A stretch of DNA of 64,000 nucleotides from Paenibacillus sp. SY21-1. Lineage in GTDB: Bacteria; Bacillota; Bacilli; Paenibacillales; Paenibacillaceae. The stretch's first letter is position 1. Each line of letters begins with the position of its first letter. The translations under genes were made by a program, and so were the position numbers. Under the pieces are notes generated by a model. It did no database searches. It saw only the letters and a list, made by a program, of their open reading frames with translations, and was not told the DNA's origin. The stretch spans positions 310,001-374,000 of the forward strand of contig NZ_STGF01000002.1 in assembly GCF_005222705.1 (NCBI RefSeq). Direction: 5' to 3'. This document shows positions 1 to 8,338 of this stretch, one piece after another.

Positions 1-1
1 G

Positions 2-460
2 CCCACGATCGGACTTGATGTCATTGCCAAAGTCAAAATCCGCGAATTCGTTCGGGAAATGAACCGGAAGCATAACATGACCTGCATTCTGACGACCCAT
101 GATCTGGAGGATGTCGAGGAGCTGGCCCATCGGGTCATTGTGATCAACCATGGAGCAAAGGTATTCGACGACTCCCTGCAGCGTCTGAAGCATTTTTTGG
201 GAGATAAAAAACGGGTCAGCCTCACCTTTGCCGACTCGGTACAAGGGACCGGATTTGAAAATGCGCATACGCGGATCATCGAACGTCCCTCCGATTATCA
301 AGTCACGCTTGAGGTGGACACCGCCCGCATTTCAATCAGCGACTTTATCGAAGAAACTACCAGAAAGCATCGTTTCTCCGACATCTCGATTAAAGAGCTG
401 CCCATTCAGCAGGTGGTGATGGATCTGTATAAGGCCGGCGAGAGCAAACGCGGAAGCTAA
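2..460 (+). CDS. ABC-2 type transporter ATP-binding protein, C-terminal part (gene starts before the window)
   Basis: The reading frame is open from the window edge, so only the last 152 residues or so are visible. They begin with a D-loop (PTIGLD), followed by the H-loop LTTHD and a C-terminal region of the kind found in ABC ATPases that energise multidrug or polysaccharide exporters of the DrrA/COG4586 type. Walker A and the signature motif must lie upstream. In this family a membrane permease gene normally follows on the same strand. Here the next 150 bases hold no open frame of useful length and the next gene is on the other strand, so the partner lies upstream or has been lost. Family assignment is fairly secure; the substrate is unknown. 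Confidence 0.8.
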   Translation, partial: PTIGLDVIAKVKIREFVREMNRKHNMTCILTTHDLEDVEELAHRVIVINHGAKVFDDSLQRLKHFLGDKKRVSLTFADSVQGTGFENAHTRIIERPSDYQVTLEVDTARISISDFIEETTRKHRFSDISIKELPIQQVVMDLYKAGESKRGS

Positions 461-618
461 CCATGAACATCCCCGTCTATCCTTCATCTCCTTTGCTCCC
501 GGCTGCCGGAATGGGCTAGGATCGCAATGCCCGCTGCAAAAAAATGATGGATGATTGGGTATGCTGGTCGCCTGATCGCTTTTCTACTAGCGGTTTGGCA
601 CCGGCCAGCCTTTTTGTC

Positions 619-1377
619 CTAAATGCCGATTTCACGCATTTTGGCAGTCACCGCCTCCACCCGTTTGTTCAGATTGCCTCCGCCATCAAATTTTGAAAGC
701 CGCAGCTCGCTCACCACTTTTCCGTCGCGCATAAACAGAATGCGCTCCGTTCTTGCCGCCACGCCCGCATCATGCGTAACCAGCATAATCGCCGTGCCGT
801 CACCGTTGATCGCCGTAAAAATATCCATAACTTCCTGAGCCGATTTCGAATTGAGCGCTCCGGTCGGCTCGTCGCCAAACAGAATTTGGGGATCGCTCAT
901 CAATGCCCGGCATATGCCCGCGCGCTGCAGCTGGCCGCCCGACACTTCCGCAATGCCGCGCTTCTCCAGTCCCGCTATGCCCATTTTCCCCATCAGCGCC
1001 TGCGCTTTTGCCGCAATCACTTTGGCCTTTTTAACATTGCCCCGGACAGATGGAAGCATGATGTTGTCCAGCAGGTTCAAATTGCCGAGCAACGTCGGCT
1101 TCTGGAATACAAATCCCATGGAAGTTCTGCGCATATCGGCCCGTTCATTGTCCGTAAGCTCCGCTACATTTCTCCCCCCGAAAACGATCTTTCCGCTATC
1201 CGCGTCATCCATGCCGCTCAGCACAAACAGCAGCGTCGATTTCCCCGAGCCGGATGGCCCCATTACCGACACGAACTCGCCTTCGCCGATTTCCACCGAT
1301 ACGTCTTCGAGAACGTTTCGCTTCTCTCCGGCTTCGCCAAAGGATTTTACAAGATTACGTCCTTCAATGATCTTCAT
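619..1377 (-). CDS. ABC transporter ATP-binding protein of the MacB/LolD type
   Basis: A complete 252-residue nucleotide-binding subunit. Walker A GPSGSGKST is at residues 40-48, followed by a Q-loop (VFQKP), the signature VSGGQLQRA, Walker B ILFGDEPTGALNS and an H-loop (LVTHD). The EPTGALNS version is typical of ATPases that pair with FtsX-fold permeases. It lies directly downstream of such a permease (3-base gap), which in turn follows a TetR regulator, so the three genes form one operon. The likely role is export of, or defence against, a peptide antibiotic or membrane-active compound, or extraction of a lipid or lipoprotein. The substrate cannot be read from the sequence. Confidence 0.93.
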   Translation of the reverse strand: MKIIEGRNLVKSFGEAGEKRNVLEDVSVEIGEGEFVSVMGPSGSGKSTLLFVLSGMDDADSGKIVFGGRNVAELTDNERADMRRTSMGFVFQKPTLLGNLNLLDNIMLPSVRGNVKKAKVIAAKAQALMGKMGIAGLEKRGIAEVSGGQLQRAGICRALMSDPQILFGDEPTGALNSKSAQEVMDIFTAINGDGTAIMLVTHDAGVAARTERILFMRDGKVVSELRLSKFDGGGNLNKRVEAVTAKMREIGI

Positions 1378-1380
1378 CGT

Positions 1381-3699
1381 CTACTCCTTTATATGATCGG
1401 CAATTTGGATTCGTCCCGTTCCCGACGCGCCGACCAAGGCTGCGATCAGTACCGTCCCGGCCATCATCGACGGCAGCAGCAGATACGACGACAGCGGATT
1501 AACATCAAACGCGAACGAAGATGCGCCAAAGGAGGATATCATCCCGCCGGCCAGCGCCTCTCCCAGACTGCCCGCCAGCAGCGTGCCAAGCACCAAGGCC
1601 AGAGCCAGAATAAAAACCGCCCGCGAAACATACTGCGTCCTTAGATCCGTATCGGTATAGCCAAATGCTTTCATCACGGCAATGGCGTAACGATCCTTGG
1701 CAACGAGCATCCTCATAAACAGCATCGTCACCAGCAGCATGATGCCCAGCGCGATGATGATTGCCGCTTTGGAAGCGACCCCGACTGAGCTTATGGTAGA
1801 ACCGAAGGTCTGATCAACAAACTCCTGAATGCCTGAAGCTTTGGCGTAAGCAAATCGGCCTCCGTATTCCGATACTTTTGGGCTGACGAGAGATTTGTCG
1901 TGCAGCTCTGCGCTGACCACACTCCACATCGTATCCGCCGAGTCGTCGGCAAACGCCGCTTTTGCGGTTTTGCCGCCGTTTGTAACGTCAGAATAAATAC
2001 CGGACACCGTCAACGTTTTCTCCATGCCTGCCACGGTCAGCGTTATGGAATCGCCAACCTCTTTGCCCAGCTCATTGGCGTTCAAAGCGGACAGCGAAAT
2101 TTCATTCTCCCCTGCCGGCTCCCTTCCATCGGCATAAGTCACCGGAAATACGGAATGGTCGCCCAGCTCGATTTTTAAGCGCTGCTCCGTTCCGTCCTCC
2201 CGATTGGCGAAAAAGGTTTTCGTCGTTAACACGGCAACCCTCGCGATCGCCGGATCACTCTCCATAGCACCCGCAATTTCCGAAGCCTTGCCGGAGATAT
2301 CGCCGGTCTGCCGGATGTCGATGCGCAGATCGCTTTTTCCGATGCCCATATAGGTAACAAAGCTTTTGCTGGCTATCGTATGATGCAGGCTTAGCGGAAC
2401 CTGGATAATAAAGGCCGAAAGCACAAGCACCGCCAACAAAGTGGCGTAAAGCTTTTTTCGGGAAAGCACATCTTTGACGCCTAGAAAAACATTGACATCC
2501 AGCCAGCGATTGCGACTTAGACGGAGCCGCTTGCCGCCAGCGGCATTCTCCTGCGACGCGCCGTAGCGCAGCGCCTCCGCAACGGATATGCGCCGGAACC
2601 TGGCAAGCAATCCGTATACATAAGCGATTATAGCCAGAGCGACAAGCAAAGCGCCGACGGCTCCACAAACAGCGGCAAGCGCGGAACGTCCGCTCTCCCC
2701 CATGTAGAGCCGAATGTTCTGAAGAAGCATGCCTCTGAACAAAAAAGACAAGGCAAACCCCGCCGCGCTGGCTGTCACTGCAATCGCGGCATATTGGGCG
2801 ACATATATTTTCTTCATGTCGGACAAACGCAGGCCTATCGCTTTCATAACCCCGATCTCACGGTAATCGTCCTCGATTTTCGCAAGCAGCGTAAAGCGTA
2901 TGCACAAAAAGGCAATTGCGACAACCAGCGCGCTGACCAAAAAGATGACGGCGATCATTAAACCATCGGATATGGCATTAAGCGTCCTAAACAGCGGATA
3001 TGTTAATGCCGGCCCGTTGGCTTCAAGCTTCGCGGATGCATAATCCGTTTCGAAAGCGGCAAGATCGACCAAATCCTTCAACCGGAACTCAATCAGATAT
3101 TCCGTGCTGCCGAACGGCGTAAGCTCCGCGTAATCGCGGTCGCTCACCAAAAAACGCTTGGACGAGGCCAGCAGCGAATTCATTTGCGAATCCCGCAGAA
3201 ATCCGGCAACGGTTAGCGCCATGCCGTTAACCTCCAGCAGGCTGCCCCTCTTTGCGCTGCCATCCTTCATATAGGCGATGGGAACGTAAACCTCCCCTTC
3301 GGCGGCCTGAATCACCTGTCCATCCAAATCCAGAAGATAGTCGAAGCCTTCGCCCTGGGTAACGAACCCGTTGTCCTGAACGCTGCCGGCCAGCGAACGG
3401 CCGTCTATTATGATCCGGGCGCTGTCCACATTCAGAAATGGGGCTGCCTGAAAAGCATCCACTCTGCCGTTTTCTTCCGCAAAAGCTTCTAGTCTCGCAT
3501 GATCGATCTCGCCTGCATGCATTTGCAAAAAATGCGGCGTTTTGGCCTGCGTCATCAGCGAATCAATGGCCCCTGACAAGTTGACGGCAAGAATCGCGGC
3601 CAGCGACACCAGCAAAGAGGCCGCCGCGACAAAAATGGTCGTGGTTATGGCAATGATTTTGTTTTTGGCCATATCTTGACGCATGATCCTGCTGTACAC
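1381..3699 (-). CDS. FtsX-like ABC transporter permease
   Basis: A 772-residue membrane protein with an N-terminal transmembrane helix at about 18-40, a large extracytoplasmic domain, a three-helix FtsX block at about 245-375, another single helix near 420, a second extracytoplasmic domain, and a final FtsX block at about 645-765. This duplicated 4+4 helix layout is that of large bacterial FtsX/MacB permeases (BceB-like in size but with two similar halves). The start is a GTG three bases after the TetR stop codon, with a G-rich ribosome site inside the end of the tetR frame, so translation is probably coupled. The partner ATPase is the next gene. Confidence 0.9.
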   Translation of the reverse strand: MYSRIMRQDMAKNKIIAITTTIFVAAASLLVSLAAILAVNLSGAIDSLMTQAKTPHFLQMHAGEIDHARLEAFAEENGRVDAFQAAPFLNVDSARIIIDGRSLAGSVQDNGFVTQGEGFDYLLDLDGQVIQAAEGEVYVPIAYMKDGSAKRGSLLEVNGMALTVAGFLRDSQMNSLLASSKRFLVSDRDYAELTPFGSTEYLIEFRLKDLVDLAAFETDYASAKLEANGPALTYPLFRTLNAISDGLMIAVIFLVSALVVAIAFLCIRFTLLAKIEDDYREIGVMKAIGLRLSDMKKIYVAQYAAIAVTASAAGFALSFLFRGMLLQNIRLYMGESGRSALAAVCGAVGALLVALAIIAYVYGLLARFRRISVAEALRYGASQENAAGGKRLRLSRNRWLDVNVFLGVKDVLSRKKLYATLLAVLVLSAFIIQVPLSLHHTIASKSFVTYMGIGKSDLRIDIRQTGDISGKASEIAGAMESDPAIARVAVLTTKTFFANREDGTEQRLKIELGDHSVFPVTYADGREPAGENEISLSALNANELGKEVGDSITLTVAGMEKTLTVSGIYSDVTNGGKTAKAAFADDSADTMWSVVSAELHDKSLVSPKVSEYGGRFAYAKASGIQEFVDQTFGSTISSVGVASKAAIIIALGIMLLVTMLFMRMLVAKDRYAIAVMKAFGYTDTDLRTQYVSRAVFILALALVLGTLLAGSLGEALAGGMISSFGASSFAFDVNPLSSYLLLPSMMAGTVLIAALVGASGTGRIQIADHIKE

Positions 3700-3702
3700 G
3701 GC

Positions 3703-4347
3703 TTACCCACCCCCGCTATTCCGCTCGAATAGCGGCATAATGTGGGACAGCAGCCCCCCGCTTTCCGTACCGAGCAGCCTTTCCACGTTAAAGATAAACG
3801 CCGCAATACGCGCAGCCCTTTCCTCGCCGGTCATCTCGACCATATCGCCGTCAAAAATAACGCTGGCATAGACGACGAGCATTTCCATGCATGCATGCGG
3901 ATACGGAGTATCATAGACGCTTTGCTGTATGCCTTCTCGGATGATGCCTGTCAGAATCGGCGTGAGGCCGTTGATGATAGCCTTTTGAATTTTCTGATGC
4001 ATAAGCGCATTTTGGGGCTTGTGGATATGCTCCATCATCTCCTTATCGCTTTCACCGCTCAAATTCATGGCCAGAACGACTCGGGTGATCCGCTCATTTA
4101 CGGGAATGCTTTTGTCATTGGCAATTTCCTGGGCGGCATTCAAAAGTCGGACATTGTAACGCTGTATCAGCGCATCCATAATGTCCTCCTTCGACTTGAA
4201 ATGATAATATAGCGTTCCGCGAGCAATGCCCACCATGTCGAGAATATCGCCTGTGGTTGTTCTGTCGAAGCCCTTTTGCCCAAACAGCTTGTCCGCCGCA
4301 TCCAAAATTTCGTTTCTGCGTTCTTCGGGTTCTTTCGAAATTCTCAT
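3703..4347 (-). CDS. TetR/AcrR family regulator of the downstream FtsX/ABC exporter
   Basis: A 214-residue protein. The N-terminal TetR helix-turn-helix spans about residues 12-58, with the typical end GTLYYHFKSKEDIMDAL; the C-terminal ligand or dimer domain is variable. The ATG is preceded by AAGGAG at good spacing. The gene heads a three-gene operon with the FtsX permease and ATPase. Its promoter carries a palindromic operator (4371-4385), so autorepression relieved by the exporter's substrate or a related signal is the likely mode. The ligand is not known. Confidence 0.92.
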   Translation of the reverse strand: MRISKEPEERRNEILDAADKLFGQKGFDRTTTGDILDMVGIARGTLYYHFKSKEDIMDALIQRYNVRLLNAAQEIANDKSIPVNERITRVVLAMNLSGESDKEMMEHIHKPQNALMHQKIQKAIINGLTPILTGIIREGIQQSVYDTPYPHACMEMLVVYASVIFDGDMVEMTGEERAARIAAFIFNVERLLGTESGGLLSHIMPLFERNSGGG

Positions 4348-4370
4348 TGAACGTCTCCTTCTCTATTATC

Positions 4371-4385
4371 GACCGACTGTCTGTC
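4371..4385. promoter_or_regulatory. Probable TetR operator
   Basis: The sequence GACCGACTGTCTGTC is an imperfect palindrome of half-sites GACCGAC and GACAGAC around one central base. It lies just downstream of the -10 box of the tetR-ftsX-ABC promoter, where a bound repressor would block initiation. The layout fits known autoregulated TetR genes, but binding is inferred. Confidence 0.6.
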
Positions 4386-4388
4386 TAT

Positions 4389-4417
4389 AATTTAGTGGAA
4401 CAGGATGAAAAAGTCAA
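4389..4417 (-). promoter_or_regulatory. Sigma-A type promoter of the tetR-permease-ATPase operon
   Basis: On the minus strand -35 TTGACT (4412-4417) and -10 TAAATT (4389-4394) are separated by 17 bases. The start point would fall within or next to the palindromic operator at 4371-4385, about 25-30 bases ahead of the tetR ribosome site. Confidence 0.65.
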
Positions 4418-4424
4418 GAGGGAC

Positions 4425-4456
4425 AAAAAAACGCACACCCGGAAACCGGGCATGCG
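4425..4456 (-). terminator. Rho-independent terminator after the sensor kinase/response regulator pair
   Basis: On the minus strand an 11-base stem (CGCATGCCCGG with CCGGGTGTGCG, two G-T pairs) and a TTT loop are followed by seven Ts. It lies 17 bases past the response regulator stop codon and separates that operon from the tetR promoter. Confidence 0.88.
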
Positions 4457-4473
4457 CGATGCTGCTATTCTAT

Positions 4474-5124
4474 CTAAAAATAGGACTTTAACCATAATAC
4501 CGCTTTGGCGCGGTCGTTGGTGCCAATTTTGGCGTAAATATCGCTTAAATAGTTTTTAACCGTGCCTTGCGTCAGATGCAATTTCCCGGCAATCTCCTTC
4601 GTATTGCAGCCCTCCACAAGCAGCCGGGCAAGCTCGCGCTCTCTTGGCGTCAACTCAAGCGCCTCGCTGTTTTTTTCATGCTGGCTGTTCTGGCTGCGGA
4701 TGTTAAGGGCCAGCTTGCGGGCCACTTTGCCGGTCAACAGCAAATTGCCGGACAACGCCTCGTAGATGGATTGAGCAAGCTTTTCTCCGTCGATGTCTTT
4801 TAGCAAATACCCCGCAGCACCGCTGCTTAACGCTTCAATGATGTAGGCATCGTCGTCAAACGTGGTCAAAATCAGGAGCACAATGTCCGGATAACGCTGC
4901 ATGATCGCTTCGGTGGCTTTGACGCCTCCCATGCCCGGCATGCGAATATCCATCAGAATGACATCCGGGACAACCGTTAGAAGACATTCAAGCGCCGCCT
5001 CCCCGCTTTCGGCCGTCCCGACAACCTCCATGTCCGGGCGCAGAGAAAGCAGCGTTTCCAGGCCCTCCAGCATCAACCTTTGATCGTCCACAAGCAAAAC
5101 ACGGATTTTTCGACCGTCACTCAT
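4474..5124 (-). CDS. Response regulator, NarL/LuxR type
   Basis: A 216-residue protein with a receiver domain (acidic pair D13/D14, phospho-acceptor D59 in ILMDIRMPG, conserved T and K further on) and a C-terminal LuxR helix-turn-helix (LTPRERELARLLVEG...TVKNYLSDIY). It overlaps the end of the upstream sensor kinase gene by 4 bases (ATGA type), so the two are translationally coupled. The pair resembles LiaSR/DesKR-type envelope-stress systems. The nearby FtsX/ABC exporter and CPBP protease would be logical targets, but no operator is visible. Confidence 0.93.
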   Translation of the reverse strand: MSDGRKIRVLLVDDQRLMLEGLETLLSLRPDMEVVGTAESGEAALECLLTVVPDVILMDIRMPGMGGVKATEAIMQRYPDIVLLILTTFDDDAYIIEALSSGAAGYLLKDIDGEKLAQSIYEALSGNLLLTGKVARKLALNIRSQNSQHEKNSEALELTPRERELARLLVEGCNTKEIAGKLHLTQGTVKNYLSDIYAKIGTNDRAKAVLWLKSYF

Positions 5125-6293
5125 TGTTCCCGCCCCCTCGCAATCGGCATTTGAATATGCAGGACAAATCCCTCCATGGGTGCGCTTCGCGCGCTCATTC
5201 GGCCGCCAATCGCCTGTATTCTTTCCTCCATTGAGGTTAGGCCAAAGCCGTAGACGATTGAATCGCTTCCGCTTCCGTTGTCCTTCACCGTCATAACAAT
5301 CATGTCTTCCCGCTCCGTGATCTGAATATCCATTCGATCCGCACGGCCATGTTTAAGCGCATTGGTGATCGATTCCTTAATAGAGTTGATGATCACATAT
5401 TCTTGCAGGGAGATAAGCGGGGCCGTCACCTTAAAATCCAGAGCGAATTGTACGCCCGTCTGCTTCGACGCATCCTTAGCGACTTTGGCTATTTTTTCTG
5501 CCAATCCCCTTTCCTCGCTGCCATCCTCTGACTTTAAGGCACGGGCGACCTGGCGGATGTTGCCGAGTCCCTGCTTCAATTGCTCGCGTGCGACGCGGAT
5601 TTTCCGGCGGGCTTCCTCCGGCTTGGTGTCGAAGAGCAGACCCGCCCCTTCCAAAGCCACGATCGCCGTCGTCAGCGTATGACCGACCGTGTCATGAACG
5701 TCTTCTGCAATACGGGCTCGCTCTTTGAAAACCGCCAGCTCTTCCCTCATATTGGCCTCCTGGACCAGAGCTTCGTTGAGACGGAGGCTCATCTCCCTTT
5801 GATTGAGCAGCAGCTTGGCGCCCCATATCGGAATGACTAAACACGAATAACTCAACAGGTAAAATACATTCCGCCATACGCCATTTTCATCCTCCGGCCA
5901 CAAAAACAGGTACGCGACAAACCCGCCATAGGCAAAGGGAAATGCGTACCACGCCTTGTAGTGCAGCAGAAGATCCGCGGCAAAAAGAACAAATACAATG
6001 CTTTCAATTTCCGTTCCGCTTCGCAGAAACAGCATAAACAGCAAAATGATTTCGGCCATCGGGGACACGACAGCAATGAAATGAAGCTTGGAGCGCCTCA
6101 ATACATAGCCGGTGTGCCGGAAAAAATATAGCCCGATCAAAACCGCCGCGGCCGGCCAATTTTGAAAGGAAGAGAGAACCATATAGAGCAGCAGCAACAT
6201 CACATAGGCGGCAGCCAGTCCATAATACAAGACGCGGGACATTTTGGTATTGCTAAGCGTATGAACCGCTGATTTGGTCATGAGATCCCTCAT
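5121..6293 (-). CDS. Membrane sensor histidine kinase, DesK/NarX-like (HisKA_3)
   Basis: A 390-residue kinase with about five or six transmembrane helices in the first 165 residues and almost no extracytoplasmic loop, then the HisKA_3 dimerisation helix with the phospho-acceptor His in EDVHDTVGHTL, and a HATPase_c domain (N-box around IINSIKESITNALKHG, G-box VKDNGSG). The lack of a sensor loop suggests it senses the membrane itself or a partner protein. Translation could begin at the first ATG (6293) or at an ATG four codons later (6281) that has a better-placed GAGGGA site. It is coupled to the response regulator downstream. Confidence 0.92.
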   Translation of the reverse strand: MRDLMTKSAVHTLSNTKMSRVLYYGLAAAYVMLLLLYMVLSSFQNWPAAAVLIGLYFFRHTGYVLRRSKLHFIAVVSPMAEIILLFMLFLRSGTEIESIVFVLFAADLLLHYKAWYAFPFAYGGFVAYLFLWPEDENGVWRNVFYLLSYSCLVIPIWGAKLLLNQREMSLRLNEALVQEANMREELAVFKERARIAEDVHDTVGHTLTTAIVALEGAGLLFDTKPEEARRKIRVAREQLKQGLGNIRQVARALKSEDGSEERGLAEKIAKVAKDASKQTGVQFALDFKVTAPLISLQEYVIINSIKESITNALKHGRADRMDIQITEREDMIVMTVKDNGSGSDSIVYGFGLTSMEERIQAIGGRMSARSAPMEGFVLHIQMPIARGREQ

Positions 6294-6307
6294 CTCTCAA
6301 CAACAGA

Positions 6308-7129
6308 TCAAGATAAAAAGCCTAATACAACGGCCGTTACGCCAATCAGCAAGGGAATGGCTTCCACCCCGTGAATAAGGATAGCCGGCCAAAAGCTGCG
6401 GTATTTGGCATTCAGGTACCCGTAGAATAACGAGCCGATCAAAAACAAAGGCACTTCAGATATTTTATGAAGATGGTAGGTTGCGAACAATACGCCGTTC
6501 ATGGCCCAATCCCACCGGCCGAAGGCACCTTTCATCCGGGGAAGGAGAATGCCTCGAAAAAACAATTCTTCTCCTAACAAATAGTTGAAAAGGCAGCTGA
6601 GCAGAGCGATGCCGAGCAAATACCAGGCGCCGACAAATTCGGGCGTCGCCAGATTTTCAATCCTAGTATAATCCGGGGGAGCCAGCATTGGGAAGAGCCG
6701 GTTGATGCCTTCTTCCACAAAGGCGAACAACCCTGAGCTTTCGAAGAAAAAAGCGTACAAAATAATCGGAATCGTAAAAGCATACGCGAGCTTGTAAACC
6801 TTGAACGTTGTCGGATGGGTCGGATGTTTGATCCAGAGCCTTCTTTTAACCTGCTCCCAGCTCCAGCTGCCCAGTTCTTTTTTCAAAATCATGACGGACA
6901 GTGCAAATTGCCAAATCATCCCGGCGATCATAAGCAGCCAATATAGAATACCCGGGTGAATATGGACGATGGGAACCAGCAGCGGCAACAAAACAAATCG
7001 GAAAAAGACCATCGGTATGGTCACCAACGCCCAAAGTCCCACAATTTTTCTAACGCTGTATTGCTCTGTATCCCCTTCCGCATGCAGCTTCCCCGCCCCG
7101 CCATTTCCCGTATCCACGACTGTACTCAA
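6308..7129 (-). CDS. CPBP family intramembrane metalloprotease (Abi/Rce1-like)
   Basis: A polytopic membrane protein of about 273 residues. The CPBP motifs are present: EELFFRG (motif 1, glutamates and arginine), a His in FATYHLHK (motif 2) and a further His in AILIHGVEA (motif 3). These would make an Rce1-like glutamate/zinc protease within the membrane; bacterial members act in bacteriocin self-immunity, signalling or are of unknown function. The frame is open to an ATG at 7213, but a terminator-like hairpin lies in that stretch. A TTG at 7129 preceded by AAGGAGTG is the more likely start. It ends 15 bases before the sensor kinase gene and probably belongs to the same transcript. Confidence 0.85.
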   Translation of the reverse strand: MSTVVDTGNGGAGKLHAEGDTEQYSVRKIVGLWALVTIPMVFFRFVLLPLLVPIVHIHPGILYWLLMIAGMIWQFALSVMILKKELGSWSWEQVKRRLWIKHPTHPTTFKVYKLAYAFTIPIILYAFFFESSGLFAFVEEGINRLFPMLAPPDYTRIENLATPEFVGAWYLLGIALLSCLFNYLLGEELFFRGILLPRMKGAFGRWDWAMNGVLFATYHLHKISEVPLFLIGSLFYGYLNAKYRSFWPAILIHGVEAIPLLIGVTAVVLGFLS

Positions 7130-7176
7130 ACTTTCCACTCCTTCACTAGCAAAGTTGCATCCGCCATTAACTGTAT

Positions 7177-7208
7177 AAAAAAAGACCGTCATATGATAAG
7201 TGACGGCC
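7177..7208 (-). terminator. Terminator-like hairpin in front of the CPBP gene (possible attenuator)
   Basis: On the minus strand an 8-base stem (GGCCGTCA with TGACGGTC, one G-T pair) and a 9-base loop are followed by seven Ts. It lies between the upstream small gene, which already has its own terminator at 7307-7330, and the likely TTG start of the CPBP gene at 7129. Its position suggests premature termination in the leader, or the end of a short leader RNA. Confidence 0.65.
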
Positions 7209-7306
7209 GTCATGGATGCGCTGCGCCTTTGCTCCGCAAAATGAAGGTTGAGTATGATTAATCGATCGGCGGCGGCATTCAGCCTGCTTCCCTTTACACG
7301 CCTTTA

Positions 7307-7330
7307 GAAAAAAAGCCGCGCCATGCGCGG
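7307..7330 (-). terminator. Rho-independent terminator after the 104-residue unknown gene
   Basis: On the minus strand the stem CCGCGC/GCGCGG with loop ATG is followed by C and seven Ts, 10 bases past the stop codon of the gene at 7341-7655. Confidence 0.87.
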
Positions 7331-7340
7331 TTTCTCTTCA

Positions 7341-7655
7341 TTACCCTTCTACGATATCGCCCTGCAGATCGGTTGCAATTTGGATCATAACAGGCACGAT
7401 TTCTTCATGGGAAATGGCTACATACAAATCCCCCATGTAGTGTCGGAACGGAATTTGCGCTTCTCCATGCGTCCACATAAAAAAATCTCCTTCTATGCTC
7501 ATCGTGCTATCCGGACCTTTGATCGTCAGCACACTCTGAAATGCAAAATCAGCTCTGGCGGCAAAGTAAGCCTTGCATTCTTCGAGGGAAATTTCTTGGC
7601 CCTCTCCAACCTGTTTCATTGATCTTGTGATACGAAAGCGCGGTTTCTGACTCAT
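7341..7655 (-). CDS. Small conserved-looking protein of unknown function
   Basis: The 104-residue product begins MSQKPRFRITRSMKQ; the frame is open 14 codons further, but the ATG at 7655 has a GGAGG site 7-8 bases upstream. It is a soluble, acidic protein without signal peptide or membrane segment. The sequence alternates short strand-like stretches (RFRITRSMK, AFQSVLTIKG, MSIEGDFFMW) with a helical EECKAYFAARADF. I do not recognise a family. It has its own terminator and looks monocistronic. Confidence 0.7.
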   Translation of the reverse strand: MSQKPRFRITRSMKQVGEGQEISLEECKAYFAARADFAFQSVLTIKGPDSTMSIEGDFFMWTHGEAQIPFRHYMGDLYVAISHEEIVPVMIQIATDLQGDIVEG

Positions 7656-7700
7656 GAACAGCCTCCAGAAGTAAAAGTTGTCTTTTCCTTTTTCCATACC

Positions 7701-8111
7701 TTAAACGCTTCGTTGGTTCCTGTCAACAAGGCCGGTCTCACGCTTGAACGTCAACATCGATTCCGCCGTCGGCTGATCAGGCGATTGAAGCAAGCCGGAA
7801 AGGCCATCACCGATTGGAATGCCGGCCTGCTTCAATGCTGCTGTCAGGTAAGCGATAAACCGGAAGGTATCGTTATCTCCTTCATCCAAGGATAGCCAGG
7901 CAACCGGCATGGAAAGCCCGGATAGCCATTCGCACACTGCGGTTGTCTTGCCAAACCCCGCTGCGGCAGACAGCAGCGTGAGCTTGCGATGCTTCCCCGT
8001 TTCCAGCCGGGAGGTTATTCGCAAGCGCCGTACCGTCCTGGGACGGAGCGGCGGCATATATAGTTTAGTGGCATTCATCTCCATATTCATGTCTTTTATT
8101 ATAACATGCAA
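7701..8111 (-). pseudogene. Truncated MalT-like LuxR-family regulator (N-terminal remnant)
   Basis: The frame of up to 136 codons encodes the start of a MalT/large LuxR-type ATPase regulator: the N-terminal motif KLYMPPLRP, then LLSAAAGFGKTTAVCEWL (Walker A GFGKTT), and VAWLSLDEGDND. Proteins of this family are about 850-900 residues with a C-terminal LuxR helix-turn-helix. Here similarity stops after about 120 residues (ESMLTFKRE...) and the frame ends, so everything after the P-loop start has been lost, apparently by a deletion. A likely original start is the ATG at 8090. No functional DNA-binding part remains. Confidence 0.75.
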
Positions 8112-8283
8112 GCATCGCTTAGTTTCACCTTTTCAGCATTAAACCAATGAAACAACGCCCGTTCATAACACCCGACTTTAGTACCTTCCGATACTGTTGC
8201 CAAAACAGGCGCATGGCCAATAACCGAGCGGAGGCTGGTGAAAACTGGCATATTCCGTCTTGGAGGCGACGATGCGAACAAAT

Positions 8284-8323
8284 GCCCAATCCCGGATCAG
8301 CCTTAACTGACACGGGATTGGGC
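8284..8323 (-). terminator. Stem-loop at the end of importer cluster 1
   Basis: An 11-base perfect inverted repeat (GCCCAATCCCG/CGGGATTGGGC) with an 18-base spacer lies 15 bases past the stop codon of the solute-binding protein gene. On the minus strand it is followed by only a weak T-rich stretch (ATTTGTT), so it is a probable, not certain, intrinsic terminator. Confidence 0.6.
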
Positions 8324-8338
8324 AAGAAAATAAGCTTA

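Noticed and set aside
772..1644. Open plus-strand frame of 290 codons antisense to the ABC ATPase and permease
   Set aside because: Covered by two clear minus-strand genes; Arg/His/Gln-rich product without family features.
8125..8281. Short open minus-strand frames between the MalT remnant and the cluster 1 end
   Set aside because: No ribosome site, no similarity to any family I know; the region mainly holds the promoter side of the remnant and the terminator hairpin.
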